Shown here piece after piece: positions 34,974 through 43,500 of a DNA stretch of 64,000 nt. The position numbers and the translations under genes are program-made. This DNA is from Chloroflexota bacterium (GTDB lineage: Bacteria > Chloroflexota > Dehalococcoidia > Lucifugimonadales > Lucifugimonadaceae). The stretch spans positions 20,738 to 84,737 of the forward strand of contig JABMNO010000036.1 of NCBI GenBank assembly GCA_013204555.1, written 5' to 3'. Numbering within the stretch: the first letter of the stretch is position 1; the number at the start of each line of letters is the position of its first letter. The notes below the pieces were generated by a model. That model had not been told where the DNA came from, made no database searches, and saw only the letters and a program-made list of their open reading frames with translations.

Positions 34974-34983
34974 ATGTATACAT
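34974..34983. promoter_or_regulatory. GntR/FCD-type operator candidate ATGTATACAT
   Basis: A perfect 10-bp palindrome, flanked by CCA and GG, lies in the 114-bp divergent promoter region between the galactonate-dehydratase-like gene and the M20 amidohydrolase gene. The TGTATACA core is the usual form of sites bound by FCD-subfamily GntR regulators of sugar-acid and lactate pathways. No GntR gene is in the window, so this is inference from the site and its position. Confidence 0.45.
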
Positions 34984-35053
34984 GGACATGACGGAAGTCG
35001 CGGAAGTATATGCGCTCCAACGTGGTAAATTGCGCGGCAAGGAGCCAACTGCG

Positions 35054-36304
35054 ATGACACCGCGATCAGATGCCGACAATCTTGCCAATGAGGTAAAAGC
35101 CGCCGCTAACGCGGTGGCTGCCCGTGTTAAAGAGATTCGTGAGGATATTCACGCACACCCGGAACTTCGTTATCAGGAGCGTAGGACGGCCGCTCTTTGC
35201 GCAGAAGAGTTGAGATCACTGGGCATAGAGGTCACAGAAGGCGTGGGCCAGACTGGAGTGGTGGGTGTACTCCGAGGCGGCGCCATATCCTCTGGAGCGT
35301 GCCAGACCGTTGGATTCAGGGCCGAGATGGACGCCCTTCCTACTGAGGATCTGTGCGGACACCCTTGGCAATCAACCAACCCCGGAGTTGGCCATCATTG
35401 CGGCCACGATGGGCATGTGGCTGCTCTGCTTGGGACAGCCCGGGTCCTTGCGGGTATGCGAGACCGGCTTGAAGGGAACGTGAAATTCCTGTTTGAGCCA
35501 GCAGAAGAAGCCACGCCAGACGATGAGATCGCAGGCTCCACTGCGATGATCAACGACGGAGCGCTGGACGATCCCCGCCCGGATGCGATATTCGCCTGTC
35601 ACTTCTACCCGGAGTGGCCCGCTGGTTCAATAGCGATGAAAGTTGGATCGTCGTTTTCCGGTAACGACTACTTTGAGTTGACCGTGAAAGGCAAGGAGTC
35701 TCACAGTGCCGTCCCATGGAAGGGTATAGATGCAATCGTTGTGGCGGCCCAGGTAATTTCAGCTTTACAGTCATTCACGGCGCGCCAACTCGATATCGAA
35801 GAGGCGGCCAGCCTGACTGTGGGCACAATTAGCGGAGGTCGGGCCTCCAACATCCTGGCTGAAACAGTGGAGATGACCGGTACGGTGAGGATTTCCAGCG
35901 AAGAGATCCGCGACGACCTGCCGGCAATGATCGAACGGACCATCAAGGGCGTATGCGAGTCGTTCGGAGCCGAATATGACTTGAAGTACTTCTCCCGACA
36001 CCTCCCCGCCGTCATCTGCACTCAAGCTGAAGTTGACTTGATGCGATCGGCGTCAATAGAGGTACTTGGCCGTGAGCACGTAATCGAGATGCGGCACCCG
36101 AGGCTGGCCGCAGATACAGTGCACGAATGGCTGGATCGGGTCCCCGGGGTGTTCTTCATGGTGGGATCGGCAGGGGAGTCACCAGACACACGCTACCCCT
36201 CTCACCATCAACGATTTAACATCGCTGATGAAACTTGGCCCGCCGTGGTCGCGGCTGAGTCCATGACGGCGATCAGATATTTGCAGCAAGCCAGGTCGGA
36301 GTGA
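35054..36304 (+). CDS. M20-family amidohydrolase/peptidase
   Basis: A 416-residue zinc amidohydrolase of the M20D type (hippurate or indole-acetyl-amino-acid hydrolase-like). Metal ligands are visible as IHAHPEL, C116 and H118 in HHCGHDGHVAAL, the catalytic pair in FEPAEEATP (E151/E152) and a C-terminal histidine in PSHHQRFNIADE. The frame extends 57 codons upstream through the divergent promoter, but AAGGAG 9 bases before ATG 35054 fixes the start. It would release an acid from an N-acyl compound and is co-oriented with the following HpcH-type aldolase. Confidence 0.88.
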   Translation: MTPRSDADNLANEVKAAANAVAARVKEIREDIHAHPELRYQERRTAALCAEELRSLGIEVTEGVGQTGVVGVLRGGAISSGACQTVGFRAEMDALPTEDLCGHPWQSTNPGVGHHCGHDGHVAALLGTARVLAGMRDRLEGNVKFLFEPAEEATPDDEIAGSTAMINDGALDDPRPDAIFACHFYPEWPAGSIAMKVGSSFSGNDYFELTVKGKESHSAVPWKGIDAIVVAAQVISALQSFTARQLDIEEAASLTVGTISGGRASNILAETVEMTGTVRISSEEIRDDLPAMIERTIKGVCESFGAEYDLKYFSRHLPAVICTQAEVDLMRSASIEVLGREHVIEMRHPRLAADTVHEWLDRVPGVFFMVGSAGESPDTRYPSHHQRFNIADETWPAVVAAESMTAIRYLQQARSE

Positions 36305-36335
36305 CCGGCAAGATCAGTAAAGGGAGCAACCGGAA

Positions 36336-37166
36336 ATGAATGGCGGCCAAATCAAAGAGACACTGAATGATGGCGGCGCCGTCTTTGGATTCATGATCTC
36401 AGCGTCCCGGAACGGCAAGTGGGCCGTGACTCTGGGCGGTGGTGGAATCGACTACACGATCATCGATACAGAGCACGCCCAGCGGAGTCGTGAAGAACTC
36501 GCGGACCTCGTGTTGATCCTGAAGGCCAATAACGTATCGCCAATAATCCGGATTCCATACCCGGTGCCGCACTACGTCGCAATGGCGCTTGATGCCGGAG
36601 CTGACGGCGTGCTGGTTCCGTATTGCGAGGATCCTCAGGTTGTACGTGAGTGTGTTGCTGTGAAGAACTGGCACCCGATGAAGGGCGACTACCTCGATCG
36701 AGCAGCTAGCACTGGCGTATTCCCCAGCGACAAAACACGGGACTACCTGGCAGCACGACACAAGAATCACACCATAATCATTGGAATTGAGAGCGAGCCA
36801 GGTTACGAAAATCTGGATGAGATTCTGAAAGTCGAGGGCCTCGATGCAATATTCATCGGTCCCAACGATATGAGCACTTCCCTGGGGATTCCAGACGATT
36901 ACGGCAATCCCAAATACTGGAATGTAATCGACGATATCGTCAAACGCACTGAAGCATCTGGTCGCCCGGTGATGATCCACCAGCAGAACATCAAAGACTC
37001 ATCCCGAGCGATTGACGCTGGTGCCCGATTCATACTTCACAGCAGCGATCAGCGAATGCTTCAACAGGCTATGCAGCACGATTTTGGTGCACTTCGCGAG
37101 TACACAGAGAAGAAACTGGGTCGTTCGCTTTCAATCGAGGTTGAGGACACCGTAGAAACGATTTGA
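36336..37166 (+). CDS. HpcH/HpaI aldolase/citrate lyase family protein (second copy)
   Basis: A 276-residue member of the same aldolase family as the gene at 31640-32389 but clearly divergent. TIIDTEHAQRSREEL near residue 39, ALDAGADGVLVPYCED, the metal-binding IIGIESEPGYENLDEILKVEGL and IFIGPNDMSTSLG are recognisable. AGGGAG lies about 12 bases before the ATG. It follows the M20 gene by 31 bases and forms an operon with it. A 2-keto-3-deoxy-acid aldolase role is likely; exact substrate unknown. Confidence 0.9.
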   Translation: MNGGQIKETLNDGGAVFGFMISASRNGKWAVTLGGGGIDYTIIDTEHAQRSREELADLVLILKANNVSPIIRIPYPVPHYVAMALDAGADGVLVPYCEDPQVVRECVAVKNWHPMKGDYLDRAASTGVFPSDKTRDYLAARHKNHTIIIGIESEPGYENLDEILKVEGLDAIFIGPNDMSTSLGIPDDYGNPKYWNVIDDIVKRTEASGRPVMIHQQNIKDSSRAIDAGARFILHSSDQRMLQQAMQHDFGALREYTEKKLGRSLSIEVEDTVETI

Positions 37167-37307
37167 TACGAATCGGGGGGAAGTAACCCGATATTGATAG
37201 TGGTTTGTCCAGGTTCATGGTGGATGATCGTCGGATTGTGCTCAGGTGCCGATCAACCTTATGCTGTCTAACGACGTCTGCCGGAACCTAGGTATTTGGG
37301 AACCCCC

Positions 37308-37339
37308 AATGGGTGACGTCACCCATTTACTAATGGGTG
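37308..37339. promoter_or_regulatory. 20-bp perfect palindrome plus a third half-site, operator candidate
   Basis: AATGGGTGACGTCACCCATT at 37308-37327 is an exact palindrome, and a further AATGGGTG half-site follows at 37332-37339 in the same orientation as the first. The half-sites are spaced 12 bases apart. The array ends about 60 bases before the likely start of the helix-turn-helix regulator gene, and TACAAT, a possible -10 box, lies 14 bases after it. Autoregulation by that protein is the simplest reading. Confidence 0.6.
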
Positions 37340-37400
37340 TTAACCGCCAGATTCTACAATGGACCTATACGGACTGAATAACGGAGAGTTTGAGATAGAT

Positions 37401-37940
37401 ATGACCGAAAGCACTGGTCAGGGACTACTAAATATTCGTGAAGCTGCCAGATACCTGGGTATCAGCCATCACACCCTTTACAAGCTGCTGGAGCGCCGCG
37501 AAGTCCCTGCGGCGAAAATTGGCGGCTCCTGGCGATTCAACCGGGCCACATTGGACGAGTTCGTGGCTTCCCAGTCACTTGTACCACGCCCACGTGTCCT
37601 TGTGATTGACCCCATCAAGGGCGACCGCGATCTCCTGTCCGACTTCGCATTGGCGCGCGCCGGCCAGATTGATACTGTGGCAGACGCTGATGAGGCTATT
37701 CGGCAGCTTGGTAGGGCGAAGCCAGACCTGGTATTCGTCGGAGCTGAATCGGCTGAAGGCATCGCATCCACCGTAAACAAGCTTCGCGAAGAGGGCATTG
37801 ACGCCCGAATTGTGGTGGTTGCAGCACCTGGCGACGCAGCGATAGCGTCACCTGCGATGGAGCACGGACCCGTGTTCCTTCTTCCGAAGCCAGTTGACCG
37901 GGATGACGTGATCTCAATCCTTACGCTGATCACGCACTAA
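37401..37940 (+). CDS. Excisionase-type helix-turn-helix protein fused to a pseudo-receiver domain
   Basis: The N-terminal part (LLNIREAARYLGISHHTLYKLLERREVPAAKIGGSWRF) is an HTH_17/MerR-like excisionase-type DNA-binding domain. The rest looks like a response-regulator receiver (PRVLVIDP ... DLVFVGAES ... VVVAAPG ... LLPKPV). The C-terminal lysine is kept, but the phosphoacceptor aspartate is replaced (FVGAE), one of the N-terminal acidic pair is missing and the Thr/Ser switch is alanine. It should not be phosphorylated in the normal way. ATG 37401 (179 residues) is chosen; an in-frame ATG at 37359 adds 14 residues. No kinase gene is adjacent. A palindromic operator lies upstream. Confidence 0.8.
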   Translation: MTESTGQGLLNIREAARYLGISHHTLYKLLERREVPAAKIGGSWRFNRATLDEFVASQSLVPRPRVLVIDPIKGDRDLLSDFALARAGQIDTVADADEAIRQLGRAKPDLVFVGAESAEGIASTVNKLREEGIDARIVVVAAPGDAAIASPAMEHGPVFLLPKPVDRDDVISILTLITH

Positions 37941-37968
37941 CCCGAAACAGAGGAAGATGCGGGGACCC

Positions 37969-37994
37969 TGAGGGCGATAATAACATCGCCCTCA
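37969..37994. terminator. Stem-loop between convergent genes
   Basis: TGAGGGCGAT at 37969-37978 pairs exactly with ATCGCCCTCA at 37985-37994 around AATAAC. It lies between the stop codons of the regulator (+) and the PIG-L gene (-), so it probably acts in both directions, although no T-run is present. Confidence 0.6.
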
Positions 37995-38016
37995 AGTTGG
38001 TTAACGAGTTAGCGAT

Positions 38017-38736
38017 TTAGCCGAGCTTGAACAGTTTGTACGTCTCGGCAGGGCCCACACCATGCGCCTCCCCATTACGGGTCTTCCACTCACGCATCCG
38101 GTCTGCCGTTTCCTGTGGAACCTGGCTGAAGTGCGCCTTCAGGGCTGAAATCGATTTTTCCAAATCTTGCTCTTCCAACTCCACCACGTGATTGGCCGCA
38201 TCACCGCCATACATCACCCAGACCTCTGCCACCTTGTGGGGCTCAAAGCCTTCTTCAAGCAACTCCGGATAGGTCAGCCTGTCGCGGGCCGTTGGGTATA
38301 CAGCGGATAGTGCGGCCTCTGCCGCTGCCATGTGGTCTGGGTGGCCAATGTACGTGCTGTTGGAGAGATCGCGAGTTGGACTGTTGCAGATCAGGACTTC
38401 AGGCTTGTGCTTTCTGATCATCCTGGCAATGTCTCTTCGCAGATCAAGACTCGGCTCCAGGAAAGAGTCAGGATAATCGAGGAATTCAACTGCCTTGAGT
38501 CCAAGAATCCCCCCGGCAGCAATCTGCTCATCGTGCCGAATGGCCGATAGTTTTTCCTGGGTCATATCGAGGTCGTCTGAGCCTTTGCTGCCGTCTGTGC
38601 AAAGGACGTAAGTCACTTCCCAGCCCTTACGTATTAGCTGAGCAACCGTGCCCGAGCACCCAAACTCGGCATCGTCTGCATGTGCGACGACTACCATCGC
38701 ACTCCTGAGATTTGGATCGGAAAGTTGCTCCGTCAT
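38017..38736 (-). CDS. PIG-L/LmbE family deacetylase
   Basis: A 239-residue zinc deacetylase-type protein. The metal motif AHADDAEFG (H19, D21, D22) is followed by the second histidine region GHPDHMAAAEA. Members remove acetyl groups from N-acetylglucosamine-containing conjugates or related amides. It stands alone on the minus strand and converges with the regulator gene. An inverted repeat lies just upstream of its start. Confidence 0.9.
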   Translation of the reverse strand: MTEQLSDPNLRSAMVVVAHADDAEFGCSGTVAQLIRKGWEVTYVLCTDGSKGSDDLDMTQEKLSAIRHDEQIAAGGILGLKAVEFLDYPDSFLEPSLDLRRDIARMIRKHKPEVLICNSPTRDLSNSTYIGHPDHMAAAEAALSAVYPTARDRLTYPELLEEGFEPHKVAEVWVMYGGDAANHVVELEEQDLEKSISALKAHFSQVPQETADRMREWKTRNGEAHGVGPAETYKLFKLG

Positions 38737-38762
38737 ACTGCTCCCATTGGACGCGCTCGTAT

Positions 38763-38790
38763 CGGCATCATGAACTCACACATGATGTCG
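38763..38790. promoter_or_regulatory. Inverted repeat upstream of the PIG-L gene
   Basis: CATCATG at 38766-38772 and CATGATG at 38781-38787 are exact inverted half-sites with an 8-base spacer, extended by two more pairs outside. It starts 27 bases from the gene start, a typical place for an operator. No binding protein can be named. Confidence 0.35.
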
Positions 38791-38824
38791 ATACTTCAGC
38801 GTTATCTCTGTTTTTGATGTTGAA

Positions 38825-38841
38825 ATCCGCTTCAAGCGGAT
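38825..38841 (-). terminator. Short stem-loop after the exporter operon
   Basis: ATCCGCT at 38825-38831 pairs with AGCGGAT at 38835-38841. On the minus strand it follows the alpha/beta hydrolase stop by 40 bases and is followed by a short T-rich stretch. Confidence 0.4.
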
Positions 38842-38880
38842 CGGGTAAATTCTGTAAGTCCAATATGACACTTAAAAGAC

Positions 38881-39624
38881 TTAATCCGCAAGAAAATCAG
38901 TGACGACAGAACGCCATCCCTCAACCCCGTAGAAGGCGCCGTTGTGATCGACTTCACGCAGCGGATGCCATTTCACACCTTGTATTTGGGCCGCCGTCTC
39001 CCTAGCGCGATCAAAGGCAGGATCATCCTCTCCAGATACACAGAGCACCGGCATCTTAAAATCTCCTGCGACATCTTCCGCACCCCGCCACGCGCTCAGC
39101 GCCTGGATGGCGCGCTCCATCGATTCCGGATCGTTGACGGTCGTGCTCCCGGCCTCAGGCCTGATGCCCATGCCTCGCTCCATCGCTCGGAGCTTGCCTG
39201 ATCGAAACAGGCCAATCAGCCTGGGGAGCCGTGACTCAGCGACAGGTGGCCGGGCGTGCTGCGCCGCAATGATTAATTTGCCAAGAACCTCTGGATGGCG
39301 TGCGGCCAGTTCGAAGCCAACTCGACCGCCCAGCGAAAACCCAAAATAGTCGAACCGCTCGTATCGCTGCTGCGCTGCAATGTCCAGTACGCTCTGAGCT
39401 ATCGATTCGATCGCGTAGGGGTTCTGCTCTTCCGGGCGGGAACTTTTGCCATGACCCGGCAGATCGACCAGTATCAGTGTCCGTAATGACGAGAGTGCCT
39501 CTACCCATCCGGCGCGCCTGAACTCTTCGCCACTCTGGATAATTCCGTGCAGCATGAACAGGGGAGGACCTTCGCCCTCAATCTGGTAGTGATAGTTACA
39601 GCCGTTTGTCTCGAGGTAGGGCAC
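38881..39624 (-). CDS. Alpha/beta hydrolase
   Basis: A 247-residue alpha/beta hydrolase with the oxyanion region FMLHGIIQSG, DLPGHGKSSRP, the nucleophile elbow GFSLGG (S97), an acid in SGEDDPAFD and the C-terminal histidine in EVDHNGAF. It has no signal peptide. The gene begins 8 bases after the ABC ATPase stop and is probably the last gene of the exporter operon. It could be an esterase, a C-C bond hydrolase or an unrelated passenger; the substrate is not evident. Confidence 0.88.
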   Translation of the reverse strand: MPYLETNGCNYHYQIEGEGPPLFMLHGIIQSGEEFRRAGWVEALSSLRTLILVDLPGHGKSSRPEEQNPYAIESIAQSVLDIAAQQRYERFDYFGFSLGGRVGFELAARHPEVLGKLIIAAQHARPPVAESRLPRLIGLFRSGKLRAMERGMGIRPEAGSTTVNDPESMERAIQALSAWRGAEDVAGDFKMPVLCVSGEDDPAFDRARETAAQIQGVKWHPLREVDHNGAFYGVEGWRSVVTDFLAD

Positions 39625-39632
39625 CGGTCAGA

Positions 39633-40574
39633 TCAGGACCCCGCCGAGTCAGCGTCCATGTCGCGCAGAGTTACGCGGCCCTCAACGACCTCAACACGAA
39701 CCCGCTCGCCCATCTTCAGCTCATCAAGCATCTCACGAGGAATCTGTACGCGACCGCTGGCATCCACCAGCAGATACTCTTCGGTTTCGGTTGCAGCGCC
39801 ACCAATGGACTGGCCTTCGTCAACCTTGCGCCGGATCTCCGTGGAGGTCTTCCCGTCCCGGATAGCGATCGCTCGCCCAACGCTGGTCGAGATCGCCGGG
39901 TCATGTGTGACCACGACAATTGTTGTCCCAAGATCCACGTTCAGGTGGTTGAGAAGCTCAAGAATCTCTGTTCCAGTCTCATCGTCCAACTCACCCGTTG
40001 GCTCGTCTGCCAATAGCAATGGCGGTTCGTTCGAAAGGGCTACGGCGATAGCTACCCTCTGCTGCTCGCCACCCGAGAGATGTTCCGGGCGGTGGCTCAT
40101 CCGCTCGCCAAGCCCCACCAGATTCAGCAACTCAGCGGCCCGTTCGCGACGTAATTTGCTGTTCCGCCCGGCAAGCATCATTGGGAGTTCGACATTCTCA
40201 ATTGCGGTCAGGTAAGGGAACAGGTTGCGAGCGGTCTGCTGCCAGACGAATCCAACTTCGTTACGTCTGTACTCAACAACCTCTTTTGAGGTCATGTTTA
40301 ACATGTCATAGTCACCAACGAACACTGTTCCTGCTGATGGGACGTCATATCCGGCAAGGATGTTGAGCAACGTGGACTTACCACTGCCGCTGGAGCCGAT
40401 TATTGCAACAATTTCCCCCTTCTCAACCTTCAGATCAAGTCCGCGCAGCGCGACGACCTCAAGGTCTGCAACCTTGAAGATTTTGAAGACATCATTGCCG
40501 TAAATATAGGAGCGTCCCGCCTGCGCGCCAGACGCCCCAGATGAACTACCTGTAGTCAATCCTCTACCTTTCAC
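39633..40574 (-). CDS. MacB/LolD-type ABC ATPase with C-terminal AbrB-like domain
   Basis: A 313-residue ATPase with Walker A GSSGSGKS (60-67), signature LSGGEQQRVAIA (166-177), Walker B LLLADEPTGELDD and the H-loop VVTHDP. Ahead of it is a 25-residue Ser/Gly-rich N-terminus. The C-terminal ~45 residues (266-306; DASGRVQIPREMLDELKMGE, then RVRVEVVEGRVTLRD) resemble a SpoVT/AbrB swapped-hairpin domain, which usually binds DNA as a dimer. It starts on GTG, overlapping the permease stop by 11 bases. It should power the two FtsX-like permeases encoded upstream. The fusion suggests dimerisation or self-regulation, not proven. Confidence 0.88.
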   Translation of the reverse strand: MKGRGLTTGSSSGASGAQAGRSYIYGNDVFKIFKVADLEVVALRGLDLKVEKGEIVAIIGSSGSGKSTLLNILAGYDVPSAGTVFVGDYDMLNMTSKEVVEYRRNEVGFVWQQTARNLFPYLTAIENVELPMMLAGRNSKLRRERAAELLNLVGLGERMSHRPEHLSGGEQQRVAIAVALSNEPPLLLADEPTGELDDETGTEILELLNHLNVDLGTTIVVVTHDPAISTSVGRAIAIRDGKTSTEIRRKVDEGQSIGGAATETEEYLLVDASGRVQIPREMLDELKMGERVRVEVVEGRVTLRDMDADSAGS

Positions 40575-43500
40575 CCATGCGCATCACGGAGTGTATCGAC
40601 ATCTTGAAAACCATCCACATCAATGTGCCAATTACCGCCGCAAACACTACGCCGATGATGCCAAATGTTATGCCAATCGAGCCCCAGTTGATCTCTTGGA
40701 TCATTGGCGGGACCACATCCAGTCCCGAACCTGAGGTACCAAGGAACGGCATAATCGTGTTGCCAAGTCGTGCACCCATGAAGGCGCCAATGGTGAATGC
40801 GGCGGCAATTACGAGCACCTGTTCCAGCATTACCAGGCCAAGTAATTGCTTCATTGACAGGCCCGAAGCTCGCAACAGAGCGAACTCCATTCGCCTACCC
40901 TGGAATGTCACCTGAGCATGGACCAGGAACCCGATGGCGCTGACCACTAGGACAGTAAAAAACGCGATAGCCAGCAACGCCCGCCATCCCGCCGCCGAGA
41001 GTGGATCGATATCACGCGTTCCTAACTGAGCTTCTCTTCCCTCTACTCTGACGAACCGGATCTGCCGTCCGGAGACGATCTTCCCGATGTCATCTGCAGT
41101 GATCACCGCCGCCGGATCGGTCGACACCCAGTACTCGTCAACACGACGCGCATCACCAAGCCCATCGACGCCGAACGCCCGCCATGCTGACTGGATGTCA
41201 ATGACCATGAACGCCTCAATATTTGGATCAAGAGTAGGGAAGAACTCCACGCGATCGACGATTTTGATTAGTACTTCGCGGTCCTCCATGAGGACGTCAA
41301 CTTCATCGCCAATCTTGAATCCCGACTGCTCAAGGAACGCGTTGCTGGCAAGTATTGGAACGGCCTGACGCAACTTCCCGGCCAGAACGCCGTGCAGGCT
41401 GCGCACCGGTCCATCATCCCAACTTAGCCTTGCCTGGCTCGGAATCGGCGCTCCGGTGGGGTCACGCAAAGGGGTGATGGTGGCTCCAAAATCGTTGAGC
41501 GTGGTCCCCAGTGAGCCCCAGCGTGTCAGATCATCGAAGTCCTCGAGTAGAAAATCGTTACCATCCATCATCCGCACACCGATGTTGTCAATGATCATGG
41601 CTCCTGATGTCAGTCCCCCAGAGCCGCGCATATCGTTCAAGGTCGCTACGCTCAAGAACTCCAGCACGTATGGCGGTTCGGGCACCCCGCCTGCTACGCC
41701 AAGCAGGCTCAGAGACCCTCCAACCGTGCACCATGGAGGCGGATCAGATGGCGATTCACGGAGAGGGCACCTGCCCAACGATGAATCTGCTGAATTGGGA
41801 ACCATCGTTCCCAGATTCAGTGTGTAAATACGGTCATTGGCGTCACTGAGACGCGCCAACAGGTTCACGCTTGAGTCGGCTTCAAACGGCCGAATCGTGG
41901 CAAACACGCTCACCGCACGGGTCGGGATTACAAGGCCGGTCCTATCTTCCAAATCCAGACTCAGCAGCGCTTCAGATATTGGTTTTGGGCCGAAATCGGG
42001 TCTGGTCCATCCAACGTTAGAAAACGTTTCGGAATCGACGCCCACATAGTTGAACCTGACAGAAAATTCGGAGATGAGACTGCCGCCGCCACGGATTACA
42101 GGCGTGACGCCGGTCACGCCTTCTGAATTCCTGATCTCCTCCTCTACGGAGATTGATCTACCGCGAGCATTCTCCGGCAACCTGATTCCAACTACCCGCA
42201 CATCGGCGCCGGTTTCGTAGAAAACGCGGTCCAGGAAACTCTGATCAAGAGTTCCAGCGAACGTGGCGGCGAATACCCCGAGACTGGCCGTCAATATCAG
42301 CAGCAGCGATAGACGTGCGTGGTGGGCCGGGTTTCGGGCCATCTGCCACACACCAAGCACAAGGGCTGGCGATGCTATTGGTGACATGAGCCGCGATGAA
42401 AGTAATCGGCCCAGAATCTCCATCGAAATCGGAAATAGCCTGAGCAATACGATTCCCGCTGCGATCAGAAACACAGCCGGGACGGCGAGGATGAATTGAT
42501 TGACATTCTCATCGCCAAAAATGCTTGTCGCAACGAAGCTGCCACGTTGCTGAAGCTGCCAGAACAGGAATAGCACCAGCCCCATCAGGCCCAGGTCCAG
42601 GTAGTACCGCTGGAATGCCGGAAGCCGTGGAGGCCGTGCGATCGACAAACGATGTTCCAGCATGCCGATTCGTCCAGCCTGAATTGATGGCACAAGCAGT
42701 GCAAGAAGGCTCAATAGCCCCCCAAGCGCAGACATGCTGAAAACCGCTGCAGTGATATTCGTAGGCAGGGCATTCCCGCCGTTGAGATCATCAAACCACG
42801 GCAAGACTCCCACGTTTCCTATCGCCAACGCTGCTAAATACGGTCCCAGGGGAATCGCGATGGCCGACAGTGCGAACGCTTCTGCCGCGTAGACCAGGAT
42901 GATCTGGCGCGACGTGCCCCCACGGCTACGTAGAAGACCAATCTCTTCTTTCTGAGCGTCTACAAGCAGTCCAGCGATGGTACTCACGTAATAAAGCACC
43001 ACGAAAACGATGAGAACCAGTACCACGAACATTGGAATCTTGTTGAAGAAGAGGCGGGTTTCAAACCGGTCCAGAACCCGGTCAAGTCCGGTAGTAAGCC
43101 GGAAACCGTCCAACTCCGCCTTAAACTCGGTATTGAGCGCGGTCAATGCGAGTTGAGTGGTTCCGCTCCGATCCGCATTCAACTTTGAATTATCGAAATC
43201 TACCAACCACCCGTATTCCGAACCCAGGAGCGGGAAGTACTCGCCCAGAGCCACCAGCATGGTCTGTTCAGGCACGACGAACGCCGCAAACTGGAAGCTG
43301 GTGTTGCCGAACCCAAGCGCCTCATCGAACACCCGCCAGAATCGGTTCTCCGGGTCTGATCGGGCATAGATACCGGTTACGGCAGTTGATACGCGCTCGT
43401 GGCTGGCTTCCCAGAACGGCGCCACTTCAAAAATGTCCCCAACCGCCAGGCCAAACTCAGCCGCCGTTTCCTCTGAAATGGCCGACTCCACCGTTAGCAA

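Noticed and set aside
34940..35053. N-terminal extensions of both divergent genes into their shared promoter
   Set aside because: Both frames happen to stay open, but each gene has a good Shine-Dalgarno at the inner ATG and the extension carries an operator-like palindrome.
37401..37940. Regulator as a true prophage excisionase
   Set aside because: The HTH is excisionase-type, but the receiver-like fusion, own operator and lack of integrase or att sites argue for a chromosomal regulator.
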